A stretch of DNA of 64,000 nucleotides from Zhaonella formicivorans (GTDB lineage Bacteria > Bacillota > DUOV01 > Zhaonellaceae): NCBI RefSeq assembly GCF_004353525.1, contig NZ_CP085524.1, positions 754,001 through 818,000 on the forward strand. Direction: 5' to 3'. The stretch's first letter is position 1. The number at the start of each line of letters is the position of its first letter. The translations under genes and the position numbers were made by a program. Positions 16,765 through 25,087 of the stretch are shown piece by piece. Under the pieces are notes generated by a model. It saw only the letters and a program-made list of their open reading frames with translations, searched no databases and was not told the origin of the DNA.

Positions 16765-17916
16765 ATGAGAAGATTTAAAGTTTTATTGCTGGTATTGGCT
16801 TCCCTGGCTGGTATATGGTCGCTGGGAATTAAAACCGCATACGCCGAAGGGCCTAAACTTAATGCTGAAGGAGCCATCTTAATCGAGGCGGAATCGGGGC
16901 AGGTTTTATTTGAACAGGATGCAAATAAACCTTGGTACCCCGCCAGCATAACGAAAACCATGACATTAGCCCTGGCGTTGGAAGCAGTGGAAAAAGGCAA
17001 GGTTAAACTAAGCGACATAGTACAAGCCAGTGAAAACGCCTGTAGCTATGGTGGTTCTCAGGTCTGGCTTGACCCCAGGGATCAGTTCACATTAGATCAA
17101 ATGTTGATTGCTATTGCTGTCGGTTCAGCCAACGACGCCAGCGTAGCTGTTGCTGAACACATTGCAGGTACAGAAGAAAACTTTGTTAGGCAAATGAACG
17201 CTAAAGCAAAAGAGCTGGGCTGTACCAATACAAACTTTGTTAACGCTCACGGGCTGCATGATGATAACCATTATACATCACCGGCTGATATGGCCAAAAT
17301 AGCGAGGTATGCCTTAAGCTTTCCCAAAATTTTGGAATACACCTCTATCAAACACTACAAGTTCCGTGAAGCACCAAAAGAACTGATTCTTGATAACACC
17401 AACAAATTGCTTTGGAGGTACCCGGGTACCGATGGGCTAAAAACCGGAACAACTTCTCAAGCCAAGCGCAACCTGGTTTCAACAGTGCAAAGGGATAACC
17501 TCCGGCTTATAGCGGTTGTCATGGGCGCGGATCAAAAGGGAGGGCATTTTGCTGAATCTATTAAACTATATAACTGGGCATTCTCTCAATTTGGCTATAA
17601 ACAATTTTTTGGCAAAGGTCAGGTAGCTGCCCACACAAAAGTCAGTAAAGGAGTAGTGGGGGAAATACCGTTGATAGCCGCCCGCAAAGTTGGCGCTTTG
17701 ATGAACAAGGACCAAGAAAGTAAAATCGAAACAAAGGCCATCATTCCCGATTATATTCCCGCACCTGTTAAAAAAGGACAAAAAGTAGGCGAAATTCAAA
17801 TCTTGCAAGACGGTAAAATAATAAATAAAGTAGACTTATTAGCAAAGGATAGTGTTGCTAAGGCCACTTACTGGCAGTTGTTAAAGCGGACTTGGCGTAA
17901 AGTCTTCAGTTTTTAA
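16765..17916 (+). CDS. dacF: D-alanyl-D-alanine carboxypeptidase, sporulation type
   Basis: Penicillin-binding serine peptidase that trims peptidoglycan stem peptides, limiting cross-linking in spore cortex. A signal peptide (MRRFKVLLLVLASLAGIW...AYA, about 27 residues) precedes the catalytic domain with SxxK in PASITKTM, SxN in GSANDASVA and KTG in LKTGTTSQ. A C-terminal beta domain (about residues 290-360) and an amphipathic tail for membrane attachment follow. 383 residues. CGAGGAGGA lies before ATG 16765. The order dacF-spoIIAA-spoIIAB-sigF is the conserved one, but here a terminator and a separate promoter divide dacF from spoIIAA. Confidence 0.93.
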   Translation: MRRFKVLLLVLASLAGIWSLGIKTAYAEGPKLNAEGAILIEAESGQVLFEQDANKPWYPASITKTMTLALALEAVEKGKVKLSDIVQASENACSYGGSQVWLDPRDQFTLDQMLIAIAVGSANDASVAVAEHIAGTEENFVRQMNAKAKELGCTNTNFVNAHGLHDDNHYTSPADMAKIARYALSFPKILEYTSIKHYKFREAPKELILDNTNKLLWRYPGTDGLKTGTTSQAKRNLVSTVQRDNLRLIAVVMGADQKGGHFAESIKLYNWAFSQFGYKQFFGKGQVAAHTKVSKGVVGEIPLIAARKVGALMNKDQESKIETKAIIPDYIPAPVKKGQKVGEIQILQDGKIINKVDLLAKDSVAKATYWQLLKRTWRKVFSF

Positions 17917-17934
17917 TTCCATATAACCTTCAGC

Positions 17935-17967
17935 AAAAAGCTTCTACAAATTTTGTAGAAGCTTTTT
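17935..17967 (+). terminator. Intrinsic terminator between dacF and spoIIAA
   Basis: A near-perfect palindrome, AAAAAGCTTCTACAAA with TTTGTAGAAGCTTTTT, ends in a T-run. It may also work on the minus strand. Confidence 0.85.
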
Positions 17968-17998
17968 ATATTATTCGACATAATAATACCAAAAATTA

Positions 17999-18028
17999 GC
18001 AGGAATAATTTTCTGGTCCGTAGAATAC
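17999..18028 (+). promoter_or_regulatory. Sigma-H promoter of the spoIIA operon
   Basis: GCAGGAATA (17999-18007), a 12-nt spacer, GTAGAATAC (18020-18028). It matches the sigma-H consensus RnAGGAwWW-N11/12-RnnGAATww at all but the last base, and lies about 45 bp before spoIIAA, the position expected from B. subtilis. Confidence 0.8.
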
Positions 18029-18076
18029 GAGCAAAGCAAAAAAATATACCAACTATTTTATCTGGGAGGAACAATG

Positions 18077-18412
18077 ATGCATATAGAGACTAGAACTGAA
18101 AAGGATACCTTAATCGTCACGGTTAAAGGGGAATTAGACCTTGTTATTGCAGAAAAATTCAAAATTACGGTGGAAGAAGCCTTGGAACGAAGTAGAGCTA
18201 AGAATTTAGTCCTGGATTTAGAAGGGGTATCTTTTATTGATAGTTCCGGACTGGGAGCAATTTTAGGCCGTTATAAAACGGTTACAGGGCAGCATGGCTC
18301 GATGTCAATAGTGAATCCCCAGGCCCCGGTAAAAAAGATCTTAGAACTATCAGGCATATTGCGTATTTTAACTATTCACCAAGATATGACTTCAGCGCTG
18401 GCTGCTATGTAG
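18077..18412 (+). CDS. spoIIAA: Anti-sigma-F factor antagonist SpoIIAA
   Basis: STAS-domain protein that, when unphosphorylated, frees sigma-F by binding SpoIIAB. The regulatory phosphorylation site is the Ser in FIDSSGLGAILGR (about residue 58). 111 residues; the ATG at 18074 or 18077 follows GGGAGGAAC. The stop is immediately followed by the ribosome site of spoIIAB. SpoIIE, which dephosphorylates this protein, is not in the window. Identity is secure from motif, length and gene order. Confidence 0.95.
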   Translation: MHIETRTEKDTLIVTVKGELDLVIAEKFKITVEEALERSRAKNLVLDLEGVSFIDSSGLGAILGRYKTVTGQHGSMSIVNPQAPVKKILELSGILRILTIHQDMTSALAAM

Positions 18413-18423
18413 GGGTGGTACAG

Positions 18424-18876
18424 ATGGATAAAAAAATCAATAATTGGCGAAATTATATAAAGTTAGAATTTGCCAGCTTACCTGAAAATGTTGGTTTGGC
18501 CAGGGTAGCAGTTGCTTCCTTTGCTTCACAGGTCGATTTAACTTTAAATGATCTGGAAGAAATTAAAGTCGCAACTTCTGAAGCGGTGTCAAATGCAATT
18601 ATTCATGGTTACGAAAACTCACCCGAAGGTATTGTTGTGATCGAGGCTTTCAGGGACGAAACAAAGTTGATTTTAACCGTGGAAGACAGGGGAAAAGGTA
18701 TAGCAGATGTGGAACAGGCTATGCAGCCGGCTTATACAACCGATCCGGAACGTATGGGTTTAGGTTTTGTGTTTATGAAGTCATTTATGGATCATCTTGA
18801 AGTCACCTCCAGACTTGGAGAAGGAACAAAAGTGATCATGACTAAAAATCTAAATCCAGTTGATGCCGTGAACTAA
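18424..18876 (+). CDS. spoIIAB: Anti-sigma-F factor and serine kinase SpoIIAB
   Basis: Holds sigma-F inactive and phosphorylates SpoIIAA. GHKL-family ATP-binding residues are visible: the N box EEIKVATSEAVSNAIIHGY, the G1 box VEDRGKGI and the G2 region ERMGLGFVFMKSFMD. 150 residues. I prefer ATG 18424, with AGGGGTGG (18411-18418) as its ribosome site; an in-frame GTG at 18415 falls within that site. It is co-transcribed between spoIIAA and sigF. Confidence 0.95.
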   Translation: MDKKINNWRNYIKLEFASLPENVGLARVAVASFASQVDLTLNDLEEIKVATSEAVSNAIIHGYENSPEGIVVIEAFRDETKLILTVEDRGKGIADVEQAMQPAYTTDPERMGLGFVFMKSFMDHLEVTSRLGEGTKVIMTKNLNPVDAVN

Positions 18877-18892
18877 AGGTGGCGCTATTGAC

Positions 18893-19690
18893 ATGGTAAC
18901 ACGCCTGTCTGAAATGAATTTGCCACGTTTCCCTTTGTTATCGGAAGAGGAAATGGTCAGTTTACTGACTAAAGCTAAAAATGGTGATGCTTCTGCCCGG
19001 GAAACTTTAATCAATTGTAACCTTAAGCTTGTTTTCAACCTGGTTCAGCGTTTTGAAAACCGAGGTTATGAATTGGAGGATTTGTTTCAAATTGGCACTA
19101 TCGGTTTAATGAAAGCCATTGATAAATTCGATTTCAGCTATAATGTTAAATTTTCAACTTATGCTGTGCCGATGATTATTGGGGAAATTAGGCGTTTCCT
19201 GCGGGATGATAGCCCGGTCAAAGTAAGCAGAGCCGTTAAGGAAACGGCTTACAAGATTCATCGTACGAGGGAAAACCTGATTAAAGAACTGGGAAGAGAG
19301 CCTACCATTAGTGAGATAGCGGAAAGGTTGGAAGTTCCCAGGGAAGAAATAATTAATGCTATGGAAGCTGTTCAGATGCCAACATCAATCCATGAGACAT
19401 TATATCAGGATGAAGGGGATCCGATTTACATTTTGGATCAGTTAAGTGATGAAAAGGAACAGGAAAGTTGGTTTGACAAAATTGCCTTGAAAGAAGTTTT
19501 AAAAAAATTGCCTGAAAAGCATCGTCAGGTTATTTTACTGCGTTTTTTCCAAGACAAAACTCAAATCGAGGTTGCCCAAGTAGTGGGGCTATCGCAGGTT
19601 CAGGTTTCAAGGATTGAACGGCAAGCACTGAAAAATATTAAAGAATTGTTAAACAGCGATACATGTTTTACTAAGCAGCAGGCTAAATAA
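18893..19690 (+). CDS. sigF: RNA polymerase sporulation sigma factor F
   Basis: First forespore-specific sigma factor. The 265-residue protein has region 2 (NCNLKLVFNLVQRFENRGYELEDLFQIGTIG, KFDFSYNVKFSTYAVPMIIGEIRRF), region 3 (KVSRAVKETAYKI, PTISEIAERLEV) and region 4 with the helix-turn-helix TQIEVAQVVGLSQVQVSRIE. ATG 18893 follows AAAGGTGGC. The last codons overlap the terminator stem. It is the third gene of the operon driven by the sigma-H-type promoter upstream of spoIIAA. Confidence 0.96.
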   Translation: MVTRLSEMNLPRFPLLSEEEMVSLLTKAKNGDASARETLINCNLKLVFNLVQRFENRGYELEDLFQIGTIGLMKAIDKFDFSYNVKFSTYAVPMIIGEIRRFLRDDSPVKVSRAVKETAYKIHRTRENLIKELGREPTISEIAERLEVPREEIINAMEAVQMPTSIHETLYQDEGDPIYILDQLSDEKEQESWFDKIALKEVLKKLPEKHRQVILLRFFQDKTQIEVAQVVGLSQVQVSRIERQALKNIKELLNSDTCFTKQQAK

Positions 19691-19703
19691 CCTGCTGTTT
19701 TTT
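19676..19703 (+). terminator. Intrinsic terminator of the spoIIA operon
   Basis: CAGCAGG (19676-19682), loop, CCTGCTG (19691-19697), six Ts. The 5' arm lies inside the last sigF codons. Confidence 0.88.
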
Positions 19704-19769
19704 GCTGACATAAAAACGACTTAGAAATGAAATACTAACTCTAGATTATTTCCAAAGGAGGTATGACAG

Positions 19770-19973
19770 ATGCATGTAAAAATCGTTGAATTGCTTGGTG
19801 AGTCTGATATTAGTTGGAAAGATGCCGTACAGAGAGCGGTAAAGGAAGCTTCCAGAGAGATTCCTAATATTACGGGTGTCGAAATTTACAACTTGACTGC
19901 AGGTGTAGAAAACGGAAGACTTACAGAGTTTAAGGCCAATGTTAAAGTTGCCTGTGCAGATGATGGGTTTTAA
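19770..19973 (+). CDS. Dodecin family flavin-binding protein
   Basis: A 67-residue protein with the dodecin pattern: VKIVELLGESDISWKDAVQRAVKEASREIPNITGVEI, then a beta hairpin ending in FKANVKVAC. Dodecins assemble into hollow dodecamers that store flavin or similar aromatic ligands in the cytosol; the Trp in ISWKDAV is the flavin-stacking residue. AAAGGAGGTATGACAG provides a strong ribosome site. It is monocistronic between two terminators, sitting between sigF and the spoVA operon; whether it is sporulation-controlled is unknown. Confidence 0.92.
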   Translation: MHVKIVELLGESDISWKDAVQRAVKEASREIPNITGVEIYNLTAGVENGRLTEFKANVKVACADDGF

Positions 19974-19980
19974 TTATTTG

Positions 19981-20009
19981 ATGACTGGTATTAAAACCAG
20001 TCATTTTTT
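19981..20009 (+). terminator. Intrinsic terminator after the dodecin gene
   Basis: ATGACTGGT (19981-19989), loop ATTAAA, ACCAGTCAT (19996-20004), Ts. Confidence 0.92.
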
Positions 20010-20102
20010 AATCGCCTGGGAAATTATGCTGGTAAATTTCCAAGAGGTGGGGTTGTTAGGGAGAACCCCCCTTTATGTTATTAAGTGGTGTTACAGCGGG
20101 CG

Positions 20103-20130
20103 TCCCAGGGGACCATTGGGTACCCTGGGA
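20103..20130. repeat. Inverted repeat in the spoVAC leader region
   Basis: TCCCAGGG (20103-20110) and CCCTGGGA (20123-20130) with a short extra stem inside. A-rich, not T-rich, sequence follows, so it is not a + strand terminator. Confidence 0.5.
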
Positions 20131-20240
20131 AAAAACAAAGCATTACGTCTCAAATGCTTTTGTTCCGCTGCGGACAAGGATTGGTACTGAGTATAAAGAC
20201 GCACTTCTGAGAAAAAATAAATTAGGGAGGTGGTACTTTA

Positions 20241-20732
20241 ATGGTAAAGAGCTGGAAGGAGCAAATGGAATTACAGGAGCAAATAAAAAAGAGTCAACAG
20301 CAGTACCAGCAGGCACAATATCAGCAGATGGTCAATGCGGTTAAACCTAAGCCTCCGTTGGTGCGAAACGCTGTGGGAGCTTTTCTGGTTGGAGGCATGA
20401 TATGCTTAATTGCTCAGTTGTTTTTAAATGCTTTTGTCGGACTGGGTTTACCCCAGAAAGAAGCCAGCACGGCCACAACGGTTGTTATGGTTTTTCTGGG
20501 CGCCTTACTTACAGGAGTTGGCATTTATGATAACATTGCCAAATTTGCAGGAGCAGGTTCGATTATACCAATTACCGGTTTTGCCAATTCAATCGTATCC
20601 CCTGCTTTAGAATTTAAAAGGGAGGGGTTTGTATACGGCGTAGCAGCCAAGATGTTCACCATCGCTGGTCCGGTATTGGCCTATGGCTTTTTAGTTTCTA
20701 TAATAGTTGGCCTCATCTACTATCTTTTGTAG
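20241..20732 (+). CDS. spoVAC: Stage V sporulation protein AC
   Basis: Membrane protein of the SpoVA complex that moves Ca-dipicolinate into and out of the spore core; SpoVAC acts as a mechanosensitive channel in B. subtilis. The 163 residues begin with a Gln/Lys-rich cytosolic segment (about 40 residues), then four hydrophobic segments including AVGAFLVGGMICLIAQLFL, the signature GAGSIIPITGFANSIVSPALEFKREGF, and VLAYGFLVSIIVGLIYYLL. AGGGAGGTGG precedes ATG 20241. First gene of spoVAC-AD-AE-AEa-AF; spoVAA and spoVAB are absent. Confidence 0.94.
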   Translation: MVKSWKEQMELQEQIKKSQQQYQQAQYQQMVNAVKPKPPLVRNAVGAFLVGGMICLIAQLFLNAFVGLGLPQKEASTATTVVMVFLGALLTGVGIYDNIAKFAGAGSIIPITGFANSIVSPALEFKREGFVYGVAAKMFTIAGPVLAYGFLVSIIVGLIYYLL

Positions 20733-20769
20733 CCAAGGATAGCAAAATTTCCTTTACCAGGAGGCAAGC

Positions 20770-21783
20770 ATGAGTCAAGCTAGCAAAAAAATAGGAAAGC
20801 AAACGATAAAATTTGCAAATCCTCCTTATATTATTGCATCGGCTGCCATCGTAGGACCTAAAGAAGGCGAAGGACCGCTGCGAAATTATTTTGACGTGAT
20901 CAGCGACGATACTTATTTTGGTCAAAAGAGTTGGGAAAAAGCGGAACAATTCTTACTCGAGGAGACAATGAAAAAAGCCTTGCAAAAGGCCGACTTATTG
21001 CCAGAAAAAATAGATTATATGCTGGCAGGGGACCTTTTGAACCAAACTATCAGCGCAAATTATACTGCCCGTCAACTTGGCATACCTTTTTTAGGCCTTT
21101 ATGGAGCTTGTTCTACAATGTGCGAAAGTATGGCTCTGGCGGCTATTCTAGTTGACGGTGGTTTTGCCGACTATGTGTTAGCAGCTACTTCCAGCCATTA
21201 CTCTACGGCTGAAAGGCAGTACCGTTTCCCAACGGAGCAAGGCGTGCAGCGTCCGCCCAGTGCCCAGCGGACGGTGACCGGTTCCGGAGCTGTGGTAGTG
21301 GCCAGACAAGGCAAAGGACCAAGAATTACTTATGCCACCATTGGCAAAGTAATTGATTTAGGAATGAAGGATGCCAATGATATGGGCAGTGCAATGGCTC
21401 CTGCTGCTACAGATACTATTGTCCGTCATTTCGAGGATACCGGCAGGGGACCCGATGATTACGATTTGATCATTACCGGAGATTTAGCGACCATTGGACA
21501 TGCTTTGACAATTCAATTGGCTAAGCAGCAAGGTTATAATTTGGAAAAAAATTATACCGATTGTGGTATTTTGATTTTTGACCCATCCCAGGACACCCAT
21601 GCCGGGGGGAGTGGCTGCGGCTGTTCAGCAGTGGTTACTGCTGGATATCTTTTAAAGGAAATGCAAAATGGCAAATACAGGAAAATCTTAGGAGTTGGTA
21701 CCGGAGCTCTACTGAGCCCTTGCGCTGTTCAGCAAGGTGAATCAATACCTGGAATAGGTCATGCAGTGGCCATAGAATTCTAA
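20770..21783 (+). CDS. spoVAD: Stage V sporulation protein AD
   Basis: Thiolase-fold protein of the inner spore membrane complex that binds dipicolinic acid. The 337-residue chain shows the thiolase-like LGLYGACSTMCESMALAA segment, VTGSGAVVVARQG and the C-terminal GGSGCGCSAVV; it works by binding rather than acyl transfer. AGGAGGCAAGC sits before ATG 20770. It lies between spoVAC and spoVAE as in other spore formers. No transmembrane helix is seen, consistent with peripheral attachment. Confidence 0.95.
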   Translation: MSQASKKIGKQTIKFANPPYIIASAAIVGPKEGEGPLRNYFDVISDDTYFGQKSWEKAEQFLLEETMKKALQKADLLPEKIDYMLAGDLLNQTISANYTARQLGIPFLGLYGACSTMCESMALAAILVDGGFADYVLAATSSHYSTAERQYRFPTEQGVQRPPSAQRTVTGSGAVVVARQGKGPRITYATIGKVIDLGMKDANDMGSAMAPAATDTIVRHFEDTGRGPDDYDLIITGDLATIGHALTIQLAKQQGYNLEKNYTDCGILIFDPSQDTHAGGSGCGCSAVVTAGYLLKEMQNGKYRKILGVGTGALLSPCAVQQGESIPGIGHAVAIEF

Positions 21784-21801
21784 CAGGCAGGAGGCAAATC
21801 A

Positions 21802-22158
21802 ATGTCTTTATTAATGGCATTTTTAATCGGAGGGGCAATTTGCTTGGTGGGACAGTTAATTATGGATCTCACTCCTTTTAATGTAACACCTGGCCATGTG
21901 CTTGTTGGCTATGTCTGTGCCGGTGCTATAATCAGCGCTTTAAATCTCTATCAACCGCTGGTTGACTTAGGAGGTGCAGGAGCAACTATCCCCTTAAGCG
22001 GATTTGGGCATGCTTTGGCACAAGGGGCTATAGAGGGAGCGAGAAGTAATGGACTTCTTGGTGTTTTTGGTGGCGGCTTGGAAGCAACGGCAGTAGGTAT
22101 AGCAGCTGCCGTAGTTTTTGGCTATATTGTAGCAGTAATATTTAATCCTCAAGGATAA
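21802..22158 (+). CDS. spoVAE: Stage V sporulation protein AE (AEb type)
   Basis: A 118-residue membrane protein paralogous to SpoVAC, with segments LMAFLIGGAICLVGQLIMDL, VLVGYVCAGAIISALNLY, GAGATIPLSGFGHALAQGAIEG and TAVGIAAAVVFGYIVAVIF. The GAGATIPLSGFG motif parallels GAGSIIPITGF of SpoVAC. AGGAGG is 8 nt before the ATG. It forms part of the dipicolinate transport complex in the inner spore membrane. Confidence 0.94.
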   Translation: MSLLMAFLIGGAICLVGQLIMDLTPFNVTPGHVLVGYVCAGAIISALNLYQPLVDLGGAGATIPLSGFGHALAQGAIEGARSNGLLGVFGGGLEATAVGIAAAVVFGYIVAVIFNPQG

Positions 22159-22176
22159 GGGAGACTACAACGGGGA

Positions 22177-22761
22177 ATGGAGACTGCCAGACGAAAAGTA
22201 ATTGTAATAACCGATGGAGACAAAATAGCTAAAAAAGCGGTTGAGCAGGTTGCCCGGAGGGTAAGCGGAAGGTGTATATCCTTGTCGGCCGGTAATCCGA
22301 CCCCTTTGACTGGTCCGGAAATAGTGGAATTAATTAAAGCAGCAAAATATGACCCCGTGTTAGTAATGTTGGACGACAAAGGGAGCAGCAAAAAGGGCAA
22401 AGGGGAAAAAGCCCTGGAGTATATTGCCAAACATCCGGATATTGAGATCTTGGGAGTTGTAGCAGTTGCCTCCAATACTGACCATACACAAGGTGTTGTA
22501 GTAGACAATTCTATTACGAAGGAAGGAGAAGTTGTTACCCAGGCAGTGGATAAACACGGTAATCCGAAAGTATTTAATGGTGCCGTGCTGGAAGGGGATA
22601 CGGTAGATATTTTAAATGAACTTGACATACCCGTGATTATTGGAACCGGTGATACAGGCAAAATGGATGGTGCTGATTCACTGAAAAAGAAAGTACCCAT
22701 AACGACTAAAGCGGTAGAAGAAATATTATTTAGGAGTGGGTATAAATATGGCCATTACTGA
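22177..22761 (+). CDS. spoVAEA: Stage V sporulation protein AEa
   Basis: A 194-residue soluble protein: RKVIVITDGDKIAKKAVEQVA, LSAGNPTPLTGPEIVELIK, YDPVLVMLDDKG and VIIGTGDTGKMDGAD. This is the SpoVAEa family that accompanies spoVAE in many spore formers; its job is not established. It is 18 bp after spoVAE and overlaps the next gene by 14 bp. The ribosome site for ATG 22177 is weak (GGGAGACTACAACGGGGA). Confidence 0.9.
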   Translation: METARRKVIVITDGDKIAKKAVEQVARRVSGRCISLSAGNPTPLTGPEIVELIKAAKYDPVLVMLDDKGSSKKGKGEKALEYIAKHPDIEILGVVAVASNTDHTQGVVVDNSITKEGEVVTQAVDKHGNPKVFNGAVLEGDTVDILNELDIPVIIGTGDTGKMDGADSLKKKVPITTKAVEEILFRSGYKYGHY

Positions 22762-24280
22762 TGAGCAAGTTAAAGTTTCAAAGAAATTAGAAATTAATAT
22801 TGACTGGCTGAGCAGGGAATTAGGCGTAGGAAAAAGTTTTGATGTGATTTGCCGGGAAATTAGTTTTGCGGGAAAAGATGCCGCTTTATTCTTTGTGGAT
22901 GGTTTTGCCAAAGACCAAATAATGATGTATGTTTTGAGAAGTTTGGCTTTGGTGAAACGGGAAGATTTAGCGCCCGATACATTTAAAAAACTGCTTAAGC
23001 AATACATTAACTATATTGAAGTGGAGACAACAGATGATTTACACGAAGTAGTAGACAAGGTATTGGCGGGTCCCATAGCTTTGGTGGTAGATGGGATCGA
23101 AGAAGTTATTATCATTGATGCGCGGGAATATCCGGTACGCGGCTTGGAAGAACCGGATCTGGAAAGGGTCGTGAGAGGTTCCAGGGATGGATTTGTGGAA
23201 ACTATTGTGTTTAACACTGCTTTGATTAGACGTAGAATACGAGATCCCAAATTGCGCACGGAGATTTTACAAGCGGGGCAACGTTCAAAAACCGATATTT
23301 GTGTTGTGTATATTGAAGATATTGCTAATCCCGAACTGGTTGAGCAGGTAAAAGAAAAAATTAAAGCTATCAAAATGGACGGGCTGCCAATGGCTGAAAA
23401 GTCGGTGGAAGAACTGATTGCACCGGGCAGCAATTGGAATCCTTATCCTACCGTTAGGTATACGGAGCGGGCCGATGTAGCTGCGGTCCACCTTTTGGAA
23501 GGACATGTTTTAGTAATAGTAGATACTTCGCCCAGTGTAATGATTCTTCCGGCTACATTTTTTCACCATGTTCAACATGCAGAAGAATTCAGGCAAAGTC
23601 CTGCGGTTGGTTTTTTTCAACGCTGGGTAAGATACGCAGGAATCTTTTTAGCGTTAATCGGAGTGCCCCTGTACCTGTTGGTTTCCATGCATCCGGAATT
23701 ACTTCCTCCGGCTTTAAAGTTTTTAGGCCCTTCCAAGGTGGGGAAGATAGGGTTGATGTGGCAGTTCCTGTTTGCCGAATTTGGCATCAATTTAATGCGC
23801 ATGGCTGCAATCCATACTCCATCAGCCTTAGCTACGGCATTGGGCTTAATTGCGGCTGTTTTAATCGGGCAAGTAGCCATAGATATTGGCCTTTTTGCCC
23901 CCGAAACAGTACTTTACCTGTCCGTAGCAGCGGTTGGCACTTTTGCGACTCCCAGCTTTGAATTAGGAATGGCCAACACTTTAGCAAGAATCGTACTGAT
24001 TGTTATTACCGGGTTGTTCGGGGTGCCTGGCTTTGCCATTGGTGTTCTAGGTTTATTAGCCTTTTTGGCTATGACCAAATCTTTTGGCGTTCCCTATTTG
24101 TGGCCTTTGATTCCCTTTAATTTTCAAGCTATGAAATCCATCTTGCTCAGGCCGCCAATCCCCATCCAAAACACCAGACCTAGTATTTTACGTCCCATCG
24201 ATCGCAGCCGACAGCCCGCGCCTGCTCTTAAGCCGGGAAAAGAAGCTGAAAAAAGCAAAAATGGTAAGGAAAAAGAATAA
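22748..24280 (+). CDS. spoVAF: Stage V sporulation protein AF (GerA-type membrane protein)
   Basis: A 510-residue protein of the GerA/SpoVAF family, in which a soluble N-terminal half (two alpha/beta subdomains, with PVRGLEEPDLERVVRGSRDGFVET as signature) is followed from about residue 295 by five to six membrane helices. The tail is basic and Pro-rich (IQNTRPSILRP...KEKE). It joins the SpoVA machinery in the inner spore membrane and modulates germination in Bacillus. ATG 22748 was chosen for TAGGAGTGGG at 22730. It ends the operon before a terminator. Confidence 0.94.
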   Translation: MAITDEQVKVSKKLEINIDWLSRELGVGKSFDVICREISFAGKDAALFFVDGFAKDQIMMYVLRSLALVKREDLAPDTFKKLLKQYINYIEVETTDDLHEVVDKVLAGPIALVVDGIEEVIIIDAREYPVRGLEEPDLERVVRGSRDGFVETIVFNTALIRRRIRDPKLRTEILQAGQRSKTDICVVYIEDIANPELVEQVKEKIKAIKMDGLPMAEKSVEELIAPGSNWNPYPTVRYTERADVAAVHLLEGHVLVIVDTSPSVMILPATFFHHVQHAEEFRQSPAVGFFQRWVRYAGIFLALIGVPLYLLVSMHPELLPPALKFLGPSKVGKIGLMWQFLFAEFGINLMRMAAIHTPSALATALGLIAAVLIGQVAIDIGLFAPETVLYLSVAAVGTFATPSFELGMANTLARIVLIVITGLFGVPGFAIGVLGLLAFLAMTKSFGVPYLWPLIPFNFQAMKSILLRPPIPIQNTRPSILRPIDRSRQPAPALKPGKEAEKSKNGKEKE

Positions 24281-24282
24281 AG

Positions 24283-24304
24283 TGCCGGTTTCCCGGCATT
24301 TTAT
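24283..24304 (+). terminator. Intrinsic terminator of the spoVA operon
   Basis: TGCCGG (24283-24288), loop TTTC, CCGGCA (24293-24298), then TTTTATATTTT. Confidence 0.8.
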
Positions 24305-24395
24305 ATTTTGAATTTTAATTGCTATTTAAATTTGGTATTATAAGGTATAATATTACCCAAATCTGGATAGAAAGTTTAGGCGAGGAGGGAGACCG

Positions 24396-25058
24396 ATGAC
24401 CATCTCTTATTTGGATATGCTGGGCCGATTGATTTTGGCTACTATTTTAGGTGGTATCATTGGTTACGAACGGGAAAGCAGTCATCATTACGCAGGTTTA
24501 CGTACCCATATGCTGGTTTCAGTGAGCGCAGCACTAATTGGGCTGGGTTCCATAATCCTTTTTAATCAGTATAAACACATGACTACCATGGATCCGCTCA
24601 GGGTAGGAGCCCAGGTTATTTCGGGGATTGGCTTTTTGGGAGCCGGTGCTATTTTGAAAACCGGGTCTACCATTCGCGGGCTAACAACAGCAGCCAGCCT
24701 GTGGGGTGTAGCCGCTATAGGGTTATTTACTGGGCTAGGAATAGTAATACCTACTTTAATGGCTACTTTAATTATCTATTTATCCCTGGATCTTGCCAAA
24801 TATACAGACCACCTGGTACAAAAAAAAGCCTTCCTTTCCATAGATATTTTTGCTGAAGATGTCATCGGGCAAATTGGGGAAATTGGTTCCATACTCTTTA
24901 ATCACGGCGTCAGTATCAAAAAAATCAACATTGAAAATCTAGATGGCAATGAGATTATAATTCATCTTTTGGTGGAGGCCCCTCACTTGGAAAGTGTGGG
25001 AAGTCTAACCAAAGAATTGCAAAAAGCCAGTGGTGTAAAAAGCATAAATATAGAATAA
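24396..25058 (+). CDS. MgtC/SapB family membrane protein
   Basis: A 220-residue protein with four to five N-terminal membrane helices carrying the family signature: LATILGGIIGYERE, AGLRTHMLVSVSAALIG, ISGIGFLGAGAILKTG and GLTTAASLWGVAAIGL. The C-terminal soluble ACT-like domain (about residues 145-220) ends in SGVKSINIE. Homologues support growth at low Mg2+ or in hosts, but the biochemical role is unsettled. GCGAGGAGGGAGACC is the ribosome site. No Mg-sensing leader fits in the roughly 100-bp upstream gap. Monocistronic with a following terminator. Confidence 0.9.
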   Translation: MTISYLDMLGRLILATILGGIIGYERESSHHYAGLRTHMLVSVSAALIGLGSIILFNQYKHMTTMDPLRVGAQVISGIGFLGAGAILKTGSTIRGLTTAASLWGVAAIGLFTGLGIVIPTLMATLIIYLSLDLAKYTDHLVQKKAFLSIDIFAEDVIGQIGEIGSILFNHGVSIKKINIENLDGNEIIIHLLVEAPHLESVGSLTKELQKASGVKSINIE

Positions 25059-25087
25059 ACAGGTGCCGGCACTTTGTCTGTTTTTTT
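25057..25087 (+). terminator. Terminator after the mgtC-like gene
   Basis: AAACAG (25057-25062) and CTGTTT (25078-25083) enclose a self-complementary GTGCCGGCAC; a T-run follows. Confidence 0.7.

Noticed and set aside
20103-20130. Terminator on the + strand from the TCCCAGGG inverted repeat
   Set aside because: As follow and no T-run; the T-run is on the wrong side for the minus strand too.
22149-22700. 183-residue minus-strand ORF
   Set aside because: Antisense to spoVAEa; Ser/Thr-rich shadow of the true gene.
24300-24395. Mg2+ riboswitch (M-box) before the mgtC-like gene
   Set aside because: The gap is under 100 bp and holds no M-box core.
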